Assembly (NCBI RefSeq): GCF_019393635.1
Contig: NC_057866.1
Coordinates: 186,001-250,000 of the forward strand
Direction: 5' to 3'
DNA: 64,000 bases
DNA from: Dromiciops gliroides
Lineage: Eukaryota > Chordata > Mammalia > Microbiotheria > Microbiotheriidae
Of this stretch, positions 1-11,490 are shown one piece after another; positions within the stretch are counted from its first letter, which is position 1, and the number at the start of each line of letters is the position of its first letter. Made by a program: the position numbers and the translations under genes. The notes under the pieces are model-generated. The model had not been told where the DNA came from and made no database searches. It was given only the letters and a program-made list of their open reading frames with translations.

Positions 1-849
1 GGGCTATGCTCAGCTAGTTAGGTCCACCCCAATGACCAGACCTCACCCTCTTCCTGCCAAACCTACGAACCTCCAGCTCTAGCTGTGGGTGAAGGACAGG
101 ATGGAAGATTTCACTGATAGAAGAAATTTACAAATGAGGAAACTCCCTCTGCTGCATGTGTCCTTCCTCTTGTGGAATCCTCACCCTTCAATCTTCTGGG
201 ATTCTCTCATATTATCTGTTGACAGGGGTCACAGTCCACAAAACTCTTTCCTTCCCTGACTCTCCACGTCTGTCTTTCTCTCCCTCTGCTCTCTGCTGTA
301 TTCCTCTTCTTGTGTGAACACTCCACGGAAAAACACCATGGCTAATAGGGAGTGGGGGTGGGAGGATGGAGAGGTGGGAGGAGAAAAGGGGAAAAGAATC
401 TCTCTTTACCCCGTCCCCACTAGCTGAGTTCTAGCAAAGAGGTATCTTCCTGGAATTGTTTCCAGGGCTAGTATGTGGGATAGGATATAGTAGAGTTGAG
501 TCAGTTTAGACTCTGAGACTGGGGTCTGGAAAGTGCCCAGCCCCAGGCCCTGTTATTTGTAGACCATTCTGTCCATGTTCCATCCTGTTGCTAAAATACA
601 TTTCTTCCCCTCCTTGTTCTGTGGCCAAGCAGGAGAGCTGTCTCCTGTTAGCGCAGACCCATCCTGATACTACCTCTGCCTTCTTGCATTCCTAAGTCCT
701 AGTTCCTGGTACCATCTCTCCCTTCTTCCCCCTTGCTCCCTCCTTACACAGGTGGAGTAGTTTCACCCTTTCTCCCTCCCCTTCCCCCCAGCTCTCAAAC
801 CCAACTGAGCATGCCTCCATACATATCATGATCACACACTGAACACACA
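1..849. other. Non-coding stretch, nothing recognised
   Basis: No reading frame with family resemblance and no clear repeat boundary was seen. The DNA is rich in short C/T runs (for example around 700-790). It could be old repeat sequence or unique intergenic DNA. Confidence 0.4.
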
Positions 850-1232
850 TACTGGGTGAGACAGGATTGGATGTTAGATTGTGAGCTCACCCTTTGCACG
901 AGGGGACTGCCCCCTCAAACTTCCATAAAAACCCAACTCATGAGCTCATCAGCGCACTCCTCATCTCTTTTGTTTTGTTTTTTGTGGGGCAATGAGGGTT
1001 AAGTGACTTGCCCAGGGTCACACAGCTAGTAAGTGTCAAGTGTCTGAGGTCGAATTTGAACTCAGGTCCTCCTGAATCCAGGGCCGATGCTTTATCCACT
1101 GTGCCACCTAGCTGCCCCACTCCTCATCTCTTGCAGGGAGTTGTCCATTCTCATGAGAATGAAATAAATCTGTCTGTTTGACTCAGTGGTCTTCTTGAAT
1201 TATTTGGGTAAACTGAGGCAATTGTCCCAATA
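850..1232 (+). mobile_element. LTR-like fragment (ERV), split by a SINE
   Basis: A TATA-like CATAAAAAC at about 925, then after the inserted SINE a GAGAATGAAATAAATC stretch with an AATAAA signal near 1165, and a possible CA end near 1232. The segment around the poly(A) signal resembles the same part of the LTRs at 14157 and 34208 (CTCATGAGAA / CTTGTGAGAATGAAAATAAAG). The 5' boundary is uncertain. Confidence 0.45.
970..1117 (-). mobile_element. Main SINE, minus, inserted in an LTR
   Basis: T-rich tail at the left, CORE block and tRNA-like head ending CTAGCTGCCCC at the right. It is flanked by a 15 bp perfect TSD, CACTCCTCATCTCTT, at 955-969 and 1118-1132, so the insertion postdates the LTR. 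Confidence 0.9.
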
Positions 1233-1479
1233 CAGCTAGCAATTTTAACTTTTAATGTAGTTGGCATTTGTGCAGCCAATGGCATGCTGCCAACTGAATT
1301 TTATTGGAGACATTTTCACCCTTGTAAAGGGATCCCTAAGCCTTCAGTGACAAAGTAACCCCTTGGTACCTCTGTTATCTGTCCTCTCCCTAGCTTCGGT
1401 GGACAAACCAACTGAGGGTAGGGGAGGAGAAACCAAATTCTCCCTGGGGATCATGATGCACCTCAACTTAGTGCTTATG

Positions 1480-3560
1480 GAACCCATTGATGAGTGATGT
1501 TTGCATAATCCTAGAAAGATGGGTTGAACACTTCCATAGAGTTCTCAGCCAACCATCAACAATCAGTGCTGAAACCATTGACCATTTACTTCAGGTTGAA
1601 GTCAATCCCTTTCTAGACAAATTTCCAACTGAAGAAGAGGCTTTGAAAGCCTTTAGGGTCCTCTCCTGTGGCAAAGCACCTGGTGCTGATTCTATTTTAG
1701 CTGAGATTCACAAGGTAGGTGGTCCAATGTTCACACAAAAACTGATTGAAATTTTCCAGGTTATATGACAAGAGAAACTCAAGGATGCTTCTATTGTTCA
1801 TCTCTATAAAGGTAAAGGAAATAGATTGTCCTATGATGATCATGGGGTGGAGGGGGGCAATGGAGTGTCCTCTTTCTTAGTCACTGATGGCAAGATCCTT
1901 ACCAGAGTTCTCCTTATTAGGTTGGTCCCTTACCTGGAAGATGGTATCTACCTGAGAGCCCATGTGGCTTCAGAAAGGGCAGAGGAACAGTCAATATGAT
2001 GTTTGCTGCCTGACAACTGCAGGAGAAATGCCAGGAGCAGAACAGAGGTCTTACATACAACAGTTACCTATCTGACCGTGGCCTTTGATACTGTCAGTCA
2101 TGAGGGATTATGGAAAACCATGGCAAAATGTGGTTGCCTGGAGAAGTTCATCAGTAGTATATGTCAATTTCAGGACAACATGCTTGCCCAGGTTCTGGGT
2201 GATGGACGATGCTCTCAAGCCTTCCCAGTCACCAATGGAGTGAAGCAGGGCTGTGTGCTTGCTCCCATGCTTTATAGCCTGATGTTTGCATGATGTCAAA
2301 TGCCTTCAGTGAGGACGAACACATCATCAAGGTCAGTTACCACACTGATCAAAATTCTTCAACCTGAAAGCCCAGGCAAGACTAAAGTGGAGGGACTGCT
2401 GGTGCATGATTTTCTGTTTGCAGATGATTGTGCATTTAGTGCTGCCTCTGAGACTAAGATGCAACAAAGTATGGATCCATTTTCTGTTGCTTCTGCTAAT
2501 TTTGGTGTAACAATGAACACCAAGAAAACAGGTGCTCTCCCAGCCAGCACCACACAGGTAACCATCAGTTACAGCAAATGGAAAGTTCTGCATACTGTGG
2601 CTAAGTTAGTGGTCTACTTTCTAGGGCTGCCCACATAGATAATGAGGTTGACACACGCAATGCCAGACCTAGCTCAGCGTTTAGGAAACTCTAAAGGAAA
2701 GTATGAGAGAGAAGAGGTATTAAGCACCTACTAAGGGGCAGCTAGGTGGCACAGTGGATAGAGCACCAGCCCTAGATTCAGGAGTACCTGAGTTCAAATC
2801 TGGCCTCAGACACTTAACACTAGCCCTGTGACCCTGGACAAGTCACTTAACCCCAATTGCCCAGCAAAAACAACAACAACAACCAAAAAAAAAAAAACCC
2901 CACCTACCAAACTGCAGGTCTACAGAGCCATGTGCTGACCTCATTGCTGTCTGCCTGTGAGACCTGGACAGTCTGAGCGCCATGCCAGGAAACTAAATCA
3001 CTTTGATTTGAATTGTCTTAGGAAGATTCTGAAGATCCCCTGGCAGGATGAGGGACCAAACACTGAGGTCCTTTCTCCAGTTGGACCGCAAAGCATTCAA
3101 CCTGCAGAGAGCCCAACTCCAATGCACTGGTCCTGTTTGTCAAATGCCAAATGTACGCTTGCCTACAAGACAATTTTCTGGAGAACCCATAGAAGGCTCT
3201 CATGGTGGTCAGAAGAAGCAATACAAGGACACTCTCAAGGTGCCTCTGAAGAACTTTGGAATCAATTGGGAGACATGGAGACGCTAGCGCAGAACCACCC
3301 GGCATGACACGTCCTCATCAGAGAAGGTGCCATGCTCTATGAGCAAAGTGGAATTGCAGTAGCTCAAATCCAATGTGAGATGTGCAAATCCAGTGAATCC
3401 AGTCCAAATGTTCACTGGACTGTTTGTGCCTGACCTCTCATAGAGCCTTTCAAGCTTGCACTGATCTGACCAGCCACAGTTGAACACACTGTAACTTGAC
3501 TCCAACATAGTGCTGGCGTGTTGGTCCTCTGGGAATGAAGGTCAACAGCCAGCCAACCAG
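1480..3560 (+). mobile_element. Decayed non-LTR retrotransposon with reverse transcriptase (RTE/jockey-like)
   Basis: Frames broken by stops and frameshifts, but the reverse transcriptase fold is easy to follow. An N-terminal block with CGKAPGADSI lies at about 1670-1700, VTNGVKQGCVLAP at about 2226-2270, and the palm motif FADD is at 2417-2428. After an inserted SINE a C-terminal block follows (HARKLNHFDLNCLRKIL, about 2970-3020; QKKQYKDTLKV near 3210-3240). A short 3' end with TTGGTCCTC..GAATGAAGG..CAACAGCC lies near 3520-3555. It would have copied its own RNA at nicked DNA. The endonuclease part is missing at the 5' side, as expected for a 5'-truncated copy. I recall this protein type from vertebrate RTE-like elements, but the clade is not certain. 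Both strands carry no other gene here. Confidence 0.8.
2735..2900 (+). mobile_element. Main SINE, plus, inserted in the RTE-like LINE
   Basis: Full head to CAACAACAACAACC(A)n tail. Direct repeats CACCTACTAA (2725-2734) and CACCTACCAA (2901-2910) differ at one base and mark the target site. Confidence 0.9.
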
Positions 3561-4549
3561 ACTATAGTCTATAGTCTTCTATGTGTCTGTGCCACCCCTA
3601 GCCCAGTCACATGTCAGCTCTACCCAGGAGCCAGGGTTGGTTCATTTGGGTCTTTGTATCACCAGCCCCATGCATGGTACCTGACCCAGGGCAAGCTTGG
3701 GGCTATCAAAGCTAGGCAGTAGTTCAGACATCACCTCGCCCAGCACCCAAAGCAAGGGCCAGAGTCAGGACAGATTTTCGCTGAGGTCACACTGCTAACG
3801 TCATGGCTACCCTCTCATCACTTTTCACCAAGCAACCAATTGTGAAATCGAGTTGTTGAGACAGGCAGAGATGAGCATTGCCAAAGAATCTCAGGACTCC
3901 ATAAAGGCAAGGAAGGGCCTTAGGGGCCTTTAATTACTCCCCCCCCCCATTAAAGGCTCAACAAGTGGCCATTGAGCTTCTGCTGGGAAATGTTCAAGGG
4001 CAGGGAGCTCACCACCTCTCAAAGCAGCCCATCTCACTGGGTATCACCATGAGCAAGGTCCTCCCTGACATTCACCTGGAATTTCCCCCCATTGCTCCTG
4101 GTTCAGCTCTCTTGAGTCAAATGGAACAAGTCCAAACCTTCCTTCAAATGGCAGGCCTTTAAATACTCAGAGAGAACTACCTTGTGCTCCCTGTGCCTTC
4201 TCTTGTCCAAGTCGAACATGCTCATGGGTCACCCACCCCAGATCCTCTCCCATCCTGATTACCCTCTCTGGGCTCTGTCCGTACTCTTCCTGAGCCCTGG
4301 TGCCCAGGTGTGGGCCAAGGAGGAAGGGCCTAGGCCCTAAAGTCTCTCCTAGAACTTTGGGGAGTAGGGACTCAGCAGCAAAAGACTCAGGGGCCCTGAT
4401 TGTGCCAGGTTATTGATGTCTCATCTCTCTCTATTAGAGCATGGTTTCTTCCCTGCTCCAGAGGTGATTTTCCTTCAGTTCAGGTCTCCTACTCAATAAC
4501 CCCCAGTGGCCCCTAATGCCTCTGGGAGCAATGTTAACTTCCCATCTTA
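3561..4549. other. Non-coding stretch, nothing named
   Basis: No credible coding frame. The text around 3720-4330 reads like an old mammalian interspersed repeat, but I cannot name it. There is a C9 run at about 3942-3950. Confidence 0.35.
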
Positions 4550-4714
4550 GGTTTGTTTTTGTTTTTGTTTATTTATTTATTTATTTGGGCAATGAGGGTT
4601 AAGTGACTTGCCCAGGGTCACACAGCTAGTGTCAGGTGTCTGAGGTCGGATTTGAACTCAGTTCCTCCTGACTCCAGGGCCTGTGCTCTATCCACTTCGC
4701 CACTGAGCTGCCCC
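4550..4714 (-). mobile_element. Main SINE, minus
   Basis: Left end has a (TTTG)/(TTTA)n tail, and the CORE block is followed by a head ending GAGCTGCCCC. A short internal deletion is present next to the CACACAGCTAGTGTCAGG junction. No TSD was found. Confidence 0.85.
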
Positions 4715-4747
4715 TGCCAAGTACTTTCTTATAAAACAACTGGCTTG

Positions 4748-4879
4748 GCACCGGCCCTGGATTCAGGAGGACCTGAGTTCAAATCCGACCTCAGATACCT
4801 GACACTTACTAGCTGTGTGATCCTGGGCAAGTCACTTAACCCTCATTGCCCCACCAAAAAAACAACAACAACAAAAAAA
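4748..4879 (+). mobile_element. 5'-truncated main SINE, plus
   Basis: Starts inside the head at GCACCGGCCCTGGATTC. It is flanked by ACTGGCTTG at 4739-4747 and 4880-4888, so truncation happened at insertion rather than later. Confidence 0.85.
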
Positions 4880-4888
4880 ACTGGCTTG

Positions 4889-5535
4889 AAGCCCCACGTG
4901 TCCTAACTCAGGCCTGACCCGGCTGCCTCCTTTCCTGGGCTCAGACCCAAAAGTGGCCTCTGGCCCCCAACTCAAGCCTCCATTTCCCCTTCCTCTCCTG
5001 CAGCATGAGCCCCCAAAATGATTAGAAAATTGATGTAGCTGAAAAAAAGAATCCAAATGGCAAATAGAAACTAGAAAAGCGATTTTACGTGGCAGAAGGT
5101 TCTGGAATCCATTTCTGCCCTGTTCAGCACAGAGAGGGAAGGAAAGGGAGACCATGACACCCACAGGGGGAAAGTCGGCCCCCCAGCGCCTTTGGAGGCC
5201 CTGTGGCTCAGCCAGCAGCACTCCCCTTTCTGACCTCCTATGCCAGCTCCCACCTCACTTAAACGATGCCCTTCTGGGCAGTGGTGGTGGCAGCAGCGGT
5301 TCCCCAGGTCCCTGTGCCAGAGAGGGACACCCCACTGACAGCAAGCTCACCAGTCAGGCAAGAAGGGGGCTCTGTTGGAAAGCAAGTCCCATTGTTATTA
5401 GAACTGGATATGGAGAGCTAACTTCAAAGTCAACGAGATCTGTGTTCTGCATTTCCCTCCGACAAATGCTGGCCACATACCACTGGACATCTTTCAGGGC
5501 TTCAAGCAACTTCTTAAGACTTGATGTTGTAAAGA
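4889..5535. other. Non-coding stretch, nothing recognised
   Basis: Short open frames exist on both strands but show no family resemblance, splice pattern or repeat identity that I can support. Confidence 0.35.
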
Positions 5536-5765
5536 ACAGGTAGACAGAGGCAGAAACACAGACAGAGACAGGGACAGACAGAGAAAGGGGGAAGGGGAGA
5601 CAGAGATAGAGAGGGAGGAAGGGAAGGAGAGACAGACAGACAGAAAGATAGAGACAGAGATGAAAGAAGAGGCAGAGAAGGAGGGAGAGAGACAAAGTAA
5701 CAGAAGCAGAAAAAGAAGGGAGAGAGAGAGAGAGAGGGGAGAGGACAGAGACAGAGACAGAGGTG
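5536..5765 (+). repeat. Purine-rich GA/GACA simple repeat
   Basis: Imperfect GACAGA and GAGA units make the plus strand almost pure purine plus scattered C. The Ser/Leu-rich frames on the minus strand here are artefacts of the CT repeat. Confidence 0.9.
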
Positions 5766-5781
5766 CTCTGCTGAACACTGG

Positions 5782-6162
5782 GTGTTATGGAAAACCTCGG
5801 AGAAGAAACTCAAGGGCACTCAAGAATGAGTAAGAGTAGTTTATTAACCCGTGGGCCCAGAAGAGAGTAGCTCTCTGACAATCTGGGCCCTGAATGCATG
5901 TTCAAGCTGTAGGTATATACCTTTTAGTGTGGATGCAGGTGGGTTTCACGGGTACGTGGTAGTGGCTATATTGTGCTAAACTGCTCACATACAGGGGAGC
6001 ATGGTTTGGTAAACAGAGGCAGGCAGTTGGTGGAAGCAATGGATAAACAGGAAAAGGGGAGTGTCAGCTAGGGCATAGGTGCCAAACCATAGGCTAAGGG
6101 GAGAGAACAACTTGCCCTAGTTTCACATTTGGGGGACCCAAGTTTTAGGCCCCATATATTCC
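5782..6162 (-). mobile_element. LTR fragment (ERV), minus
   Basis: Opens with TGTTATGG, the same terminus as the LTRs at 14984-17326, and has TTTATT near 5839 (AATAAA read on the minus strand). The far end is probably near AGGCCCCATA at 6150-6160. No internal viral genes are present. Confidence 0.55.
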
Positions 6163-6444
6163 CCTATGATGGGGACACCAAGAATAGCCCATTAATCAAG
6201 GTCCTGCCGCCAGGAGATCCTCTTGTCACCGCGGGTGGCCAATAGCCCAAGGGGAGCTTGGAAAGGAAAAGAGGACAGTCTGGTGTAGCAAAAACAGAGA
6301 AACAAAGACCAGCCAGAGGACCAGCACAGTCAAGCAAAGCCTCTGACTTGCCCAGCATCCCAGGCACAGAAGCTCAAGTGCATTTGAGGGAGATGCAGAT
6401 GATGTTGGGAGAAATGCCAGATCCAATTCTTTTCCCTCTCCCTT
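6163..6444. other. Short non-coding spacer
   Basis: No gene or repeat identified. It ends exactly at the target site of the downstream L1. Confidence 0.35.
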
Positions 6445-6461
6445 AAGAAATAATAGGCGTG

Positions 6462-7364
6462 TATCAGATTGGCTAATATGACAAAAAAGGAAAATAATAA
6501 ATGTTGGAGAAGCTGTGGAAAAATTGGAACACTAATTCATTGTTGGTGGAGCTGTGAACTGATCCAACCATTCTGGAGAGCAATTTGGAATTATGCCCAA
6601 AGGGCTATAAAGCTGTGCATACCCTTTGACCCAGCAATACCACTTATGGGTCTTTTTCCCAAAGAGATCATGGAAAAGGGAAAAGGACCCACATGTACAA
6701 AAATATTTATAGTTGCTCTTTTTGTGGTGGCAAGGAATTGGAAATTGAGGGGTTGCCCATCAATTGGGGAATGGCTGAACAAGTTGTGGTATATGAATGT
6801 AATGGAATTCTATTGTGCTGTAAGAAATGATGAACAGGAGGAGTTCAGAGAAACCTGGAGGGACTTGCATGAACTGATGCTGAGTGAGATGAGCAGAACC
6901 AGGACAACACTATACACAGTATCATCAACATTATGTGTTGATCAACTGTGATAGACTAGATTCTTCTCACCAATCTAATGGTACAAAAAAGTCCAAAAGG
7001 ACTCATGATGGAAAAGGCTCTCCAAATCCAGGAAAAAAAAAAAGGAACTGTGGAATATGGATGCTGATTGGACCATACTATTTCTTTTGTTTTTGGTGCT
7101 GTTGTTTTTCTTTTTTTGAGGTTTTTTTCCCTTTTGCTCTGATTCTTCTCTTATAACATGACAAATGCAGAAATATGTTTAATGATATTATATATATATA
7201 TATATATATATACATAACCTATATCAGATTACCTGTTGTCTGGGGGAGGGGGGGAGGGAGGGGAGGGAGGGAGAAAAATTGGAAATTGGAAATCTTATAT
7301 AAACAAATATTGAAAACTATCTCTACATATAACTGTAAAATAATAAAATACTTTTATTTAAAAA
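6462..7364 (+). mobile_element. 5'-truncated L1, 3' end of ORF2 plus 3' UTR
   Basis: The first half encodes the C-terminal part of L1 ORF2 in one open frame from 6469 to about 6930, including FDPAIPLMGLFPKE and KLWYMNVMEFYCAVRNDE, which parallel the end of placental L1 ORF2. A T-rich then (TA)n and G-rich 3' UTR follows, ending AATAAAATAC and an A-tail. The copy is flanked by a 17 bp TSD with one C/T difference: 6445-6461 and 7365-7381 (AAGAAATAATAGGYGTG). The intact frame and the good TSD suggest a fairly young insertion. Truncation at the 5' end removes endonuclease and reverse transcriptase, so it cannot move by itself. Confidence 0.93.
7189..7213. repeat. (TA)n microsatellite in the L1 3' UTR
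   Basis: About twelve TA units. The same site in other L1 copies here holds a short non-repetitive TATATAACC-type sequence, so it expanded within this copy. Confidence 0.9.
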
Positions 7365-7417
7365 AAGAAATAATAGGTGTGAAGAATTCTGCAAAGGATG
7401 ACAAGAATAAAGTGAAG

Positions 7418-7562
7418 GGGCAGCTAGGTGGCACAGTGGATAAAGCACCGGCCCTGGATTCAGGAGGACCTGAGTTCAAATCCAACCTCAGACACTTGAC
7501 ACTTACTAGCTGTGTGACCCTGGGCAAGTCACTTAACCCCCATTGCTCTTCAAAAAAAAAAA
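7418..7562 (+). mobile_element. Main SINE, plus
   Basis: Full length with an A-tail. Flanked by a perfect 15 bp TSD, AAGAATAAAGTGAAG, at 7403-7417 and 7563-7577. Confidence 0.95.
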
Positions 7563-7612
7563 AAGAATAAAGTGAAGGCATATTCTATGACACTCATTCC
7601 ACCAATATTTCC

Positions 7613-7769
7613 TTTCTTTTTCTTTTTTTCTCGGGGTAATGAGGGTTAAGTGACTTGCCCAGTGTCACACAGCTAATAAGTGTCAAAAGTGTCTGAGGCT
7701 GAATTTGAACTCAGGCACTCCCAAATCCAAGGCCAGTGCTTTATCCACTGCACCACCTAGCTTCCCCTA
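7613..7769 (-). mobile_element. Main SINE, minus
   Basis: CTTTTT tail, CORE block with a few substitutions, head ending TAGCTTCCCC. Perfect 15 bp TSD TCCACCAATATTTCC at 7598-7612 and 7770-7784. Confidence 0.95.
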
Positions 7770-7784
7770 TCCACCAATATTTCC

Positions 7785-8476
7785 GTGGAACTCATCAGGT
7801 CAATAAGTGGGAATGGTGATGGGGGATTAGGAGGGAAGACAATGCCTGGGCAGGGATAGCCACAAGCCAAACAACCCTCTTGATGCTGAAGAGGGAATTA
7901 AAAGAGAGGCAGCAGAGAAGGAAAGCAGACAACAATAATGACAATAAACAACTTTCCTGCTTCATTTTCCTCATCTGTGCAGAACCTTGGCTTCCAGCGA
8001 AGCTTGGGGTATTTCGCAGGAGACACTCCACCCTGATGGAAAGAATGCTGAGTGCACATAGCTACTGAATGGCTGCATGAGGTGTGGAGTTGGACCAAAA
8101 GCTTTGGAAGGGGTAAACCATCTTTATTTCTGCTTGAAGAGAAGGCACTTGTGGTTCCAGACTATCTCCAGGATGGTCTCCGGGACAGAGAAAGAGAATG
8201 AATGCCTTGCATATATCACAGAAGGGAAAAGAAGCCTGTAAAGTTCTTCCTTAGGCTGGAGTGGCACCCTTGAGAGACTGATACCAATGCCACTGTGATG
8301 CTGAGAATGCAGGGAGCCATGACTGGGAACATGAGCCTGGAAGGGAGATTTTCCCCATCCCTTAGATATAAGCGATTTAATTATGATAGGAATCAGTATA
8401 ATAGACTACAAATTGTGATTTACTTAATCTTAAATGTTCTCTAGTCTCTTAGAATTTAATAATCTAGCATAGATAT
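7785..8476. other. Non-coding stretch, nothing recognised
   Basis: No convincing exon or repeat boundary. Sequence around 8060-8340 is unremarkable single-copy-looking DNA. Confidence 0.35.
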
Positions 8477-8491
8477 TGTGTAACTTGTTCT

Positions 8492-9262
8492 TTTTTTTTT
8501 TTAGAAACAGTATGGTTTAATCTACATTCAAAAATGACAGTTCTTTTTTCTGGATATTGAGAACATTTTCTATCTGAAGTTCTTTGAAATTGTTTTGGAC
8601 CATTGCATTGCTAATAAAAAAGCCAAGTCTATCCCCATTGTTTGTCACACAATGTTGATGTTATTGTGTACAATGTTCTCCTGTTTCTGCTCCTCTCAGT
8701 CAGCATCAGTTCATGTAAGTCCTTCCAGGTTTCTCTGAACTCCTCCTGCTCATCATTACTTTTCACATTGATATTTTTTTAAACTTTATATTCTAACCTA
8801 TTCCATTGATCCACCACTCTATTTCTTAACTAGTACCAAATAGTTTTGATGATTGACGCTTTATAGTATAGCTTCAGATTTGGTATGGCTAATCCACCTC
8901 CCTCTGCATTATTTTTCATTTAGTCTCTTGATATTTTTGACCTTTTGTTCTTCCAGATGAATTTTGCTATTATTTTTTCTAGCTCTATAAAATAATTTTT
9001 AGATTGTCTGATTGGTATGGCACTGAATAAGTATATTAATTTAGGTAAAATTGTCATTTTTATTATATTAGCTTGGCCTATCTATGAGAAATTTATATTT
9101 TTCCAATTACATAGATCTGATTTTATTTGTGTGAAAAGTGTTTTGTAATTGTGTTCATAGAGTTCTTGGGTTTGTCTTGGCAGGTAGACTCCCAAATGTT
9201 TTATATTGTTTACAATTACTTTAAATGGAATTTCTCTTTCTATCTCTTGCTACTGAGCTTTG
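8492..9262 (-). mobile_element. L1 ORF2 3' part, minus, internally deleted
   Basis: Minus-strand reading matches the L1 ORF2 C-terminal region also seen at 10085-11490 and 19163-20445. A block of several hundred bases is missing near 8765-8790. The flanks share TGTGTAACTTG (8477-8487 and 9263-9273), which marks the target site. Confidence 0.85.
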
Positions 9263-9278
9263 TGTGTAACTTGATCTT

Positions 9279-9428
9279 TTTTTTTTTTTTTGGCAGGGCA
9301 ATGGGGGTTAAGTGACTTGCCGAGGGACACACAGCTAGTAAGTGTCAAGTGTCTGAGGTCAGATTTGAACTCAGGTACTCCTGAATCCAGGGCCAGTGCT
9401 TTATCCACTGCACCACCTAGCCGCCCCC
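9279..9428 (-). mobile_element. Main SINE, minus, inserted at the L1 target site
   Basis: TSD GTAACTTGATCTT / GTAACTTGTTCTT at 9266-9278 and 9429-9441, one mismatch. It landed in the right-hand TSD copy of the neighbouring L1. Confidence 0.92.
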
Positions 9429-9548
9429 GTAACTTGTTCTTAATGTGGCTCCAGCCAATGCAATATTGGTAAACTTAGTGACTCATGACCGTTGTCCCTC
9501 TCCAATGTGGTTACATGTTCAACCTGTGACCGGTAAAACTAAATGTGT

Positions 9549-9699
9549 AGGGGCAGCTAGGTGGCACAGCAGATAGAGCACTGGCCCTGGATTCAAGAGT
9601 ACCTGAGTTCAAATCTGACCTCAGACACTTGACACTTACTAGCTATGTGACCCTGGGCAAGTCACTTAACCCCAATTGCCTTACAAAAAAAAAACAACC
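9549..9699 (+). mobile_element. Main SINE, plus
   Basis: Full length, A-tail with AACAACC. Perfect 10 bp TSD CTAAATGTGT at 9539-9548 and 9700-9709. Confidence 0.93.
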
Positions 9700-9734
9700 C
9701 TAAATGTGTGTGGCCATCTTACCTATCCCCAGTG

Positions 9735-10084
9735 TGGGGAAAGCTAGCTAGGATTTACTTATAAATTATAAGCTTCAGCACCAGTTTAGGCATTAAGCAT
9801 TTATTAAAGTATATTAGAGGTTAGCAAAGAAAGAACACGTGTCTCTGAAAGAATAGCAAAACTTATCTACCCTAGAGGAGAGATCAGAGTTCAGCCTGGC
9901 CTGGTTCTTAGAAAGGTCAACCCATGCTCTCTCAGCAGGGGGCCCCTGGTAATACTATTCTCACAAACTCAGGGTCATGTATCAGCTTTGTAGTGATGTC
10001 CCTTTTCAAAAGGTGCATTGTGGTTAACCACAACACTGAAAATAGTATCTACTGAGCTGAAGGAACTGATCAGCACGAGATTTA
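9735..10084 (-). mobile_element. LTR (ERV), minus, partial
   Basis: Shares the block from AAGCTT(C/T)AGCACCAG to GCATTTATTAAAGYATA with the LTR at 35815, including TTTATT (a minus-strand AATAAA). The ends are not clear. Confidence 0.55.
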
Positions 10085-11490
10085 TGACAGTTACATGTAG
10101 AGATAGTCTTCAACATTTGTTTCTATAAGATTTCTAGTTTCAAATTTTTCTCCCTCCCTCCCCTTCCTCCCTCTCCCCAAGACAGCAAGTAATCTGATAT
10201 AGGTTATATATGCACAATCACATTAAACATATTTCTGCATTAGTCATGCTGTGTACATGTGGGTTCTTTTCCCTTTTTTATGATCTCTTTGGGAAAAAGA
10301 CCTAATAGTGGTATTGCTGGGTCAAAGAGTATGTACAGCTTTATAGCCCTTTGAGCATAATTCCAAATCACTCCCCAGAATGGTTGGATCAGTCCACAGC
10401 TCCACCAACAATGCATTAGTGTTTCAATTTCTCCACAGTTTCTCCAACATTTATTATTTTCCCTTTTTGTCATATTAGCCAATTTGATAGGTGTCAGGTG
10501 GTACCTCAGAGTTGTTTTAATTTGCATTTCTCTAATCAATAGTGATTTAGAGCATTTTTTCATATGGCAATAGATAGCTTTGGTTTCTCCATCAGAAAAC
10601 TGCCTGTTCATATCCTTTGACCATTTCTCAATTGGGGAATGATTTGGTTTCTTATAAATTGGATTTAGTTCCCTATACATTTTAGAAATAAGGCCTTTAT
10701 CAGATGTACTGGCTATAAAATTGTTTCCCAGCTTTCTTTCTCCCTTCTAATTTTGGCTGCATTGCTTCTGTTGGTACAAAACCTTTTTAATTTAATGTAA
10801 TCAAAATCATCCATGTTGCATTTCATAACATTCTCTATCTCTTGTTTGGTCATAAACTGTTCTCCTCTCCATAGATCTGAGAGGTAAACTATTCCTTCCT
10901 CTCCTAATTTACCTATGGTATCACTTTTTATGTCTAAATAATGTACCCATTTTGACCTTATTTTAGTATAAGGTTTAAGATGTTGGTCTATGCCTAGTTT
11001 CTGCCATACTCTCTTCCAGTTTTCCCAGCAGCTTTTGTCAAATACTGAGTTCCTATCCCAGAAGCTGAAGTCTTTGTGTTTATGAAACAGTAAATCACTA
11101 AAGTCATTTACTACTGTGTCTTCTGTGCCTAGCCTATTCCATTGATCCTCCATTCTATTTCTTAGCCAGTACCAGATAGTTTTGATGACTGCCGCTTAGT
11201 AGTAAAGCTTCAGATTTGGTACGGCTAGCCCACCCTCCTGTGCATTTTTTTCATTAGTTCCCTTGATATTCTTGACCTTTTGTTTTTCCAGATGAATTTT
11301 GTTATTATTTTTTCTAGCTCTACAAAATAATTTTTAGGCAGTCTGATTGGTATGGCACTGAATACATGAGCAATTGATATTTTTCCGATTATTTAGATCT
11401 GATTTGATTTGTGTGAAAAGTGTTTTGTAATTGTGTTCATAGAGTTCCTGGGTTTGTCTGGGCAAGTAGACTCCCAAGTATTTTGAAAAG
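10085..11490 (-). mobile_element. L1, minus, long ORF2 3' part
   Basis: Read on the minus strand, ORF2 runs from about 11490 down to 10240 with few breaks. Recognisable blocks are WENWKRVWQKLGIDQHLKPY (about 11010-11070), YIKLKRFCTNRSNAAKI (about 10740-10800) and [12 protein letters not shown] (about 10370-10410). The 3' UTR with a G/C-rich run follows to 10085. Compared with the copy ending at 9262, a piece is missing near 11360-11385. Confidence 0.9.

Noticed and set aside
2735..2810. tRNA gene
   Set aside because: The A/B-box-like sequence (GAGTTCAAATC) belongs to the SINE heads; there is no tRNA cloverleaf or isolated copy.
9290..9472. Recurring peptide of the type [22 protein letters not shown]
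   Set aside because: It is the reverse translation of the main SINE and appears at each minus-oriented copy, so it is not a protein family.
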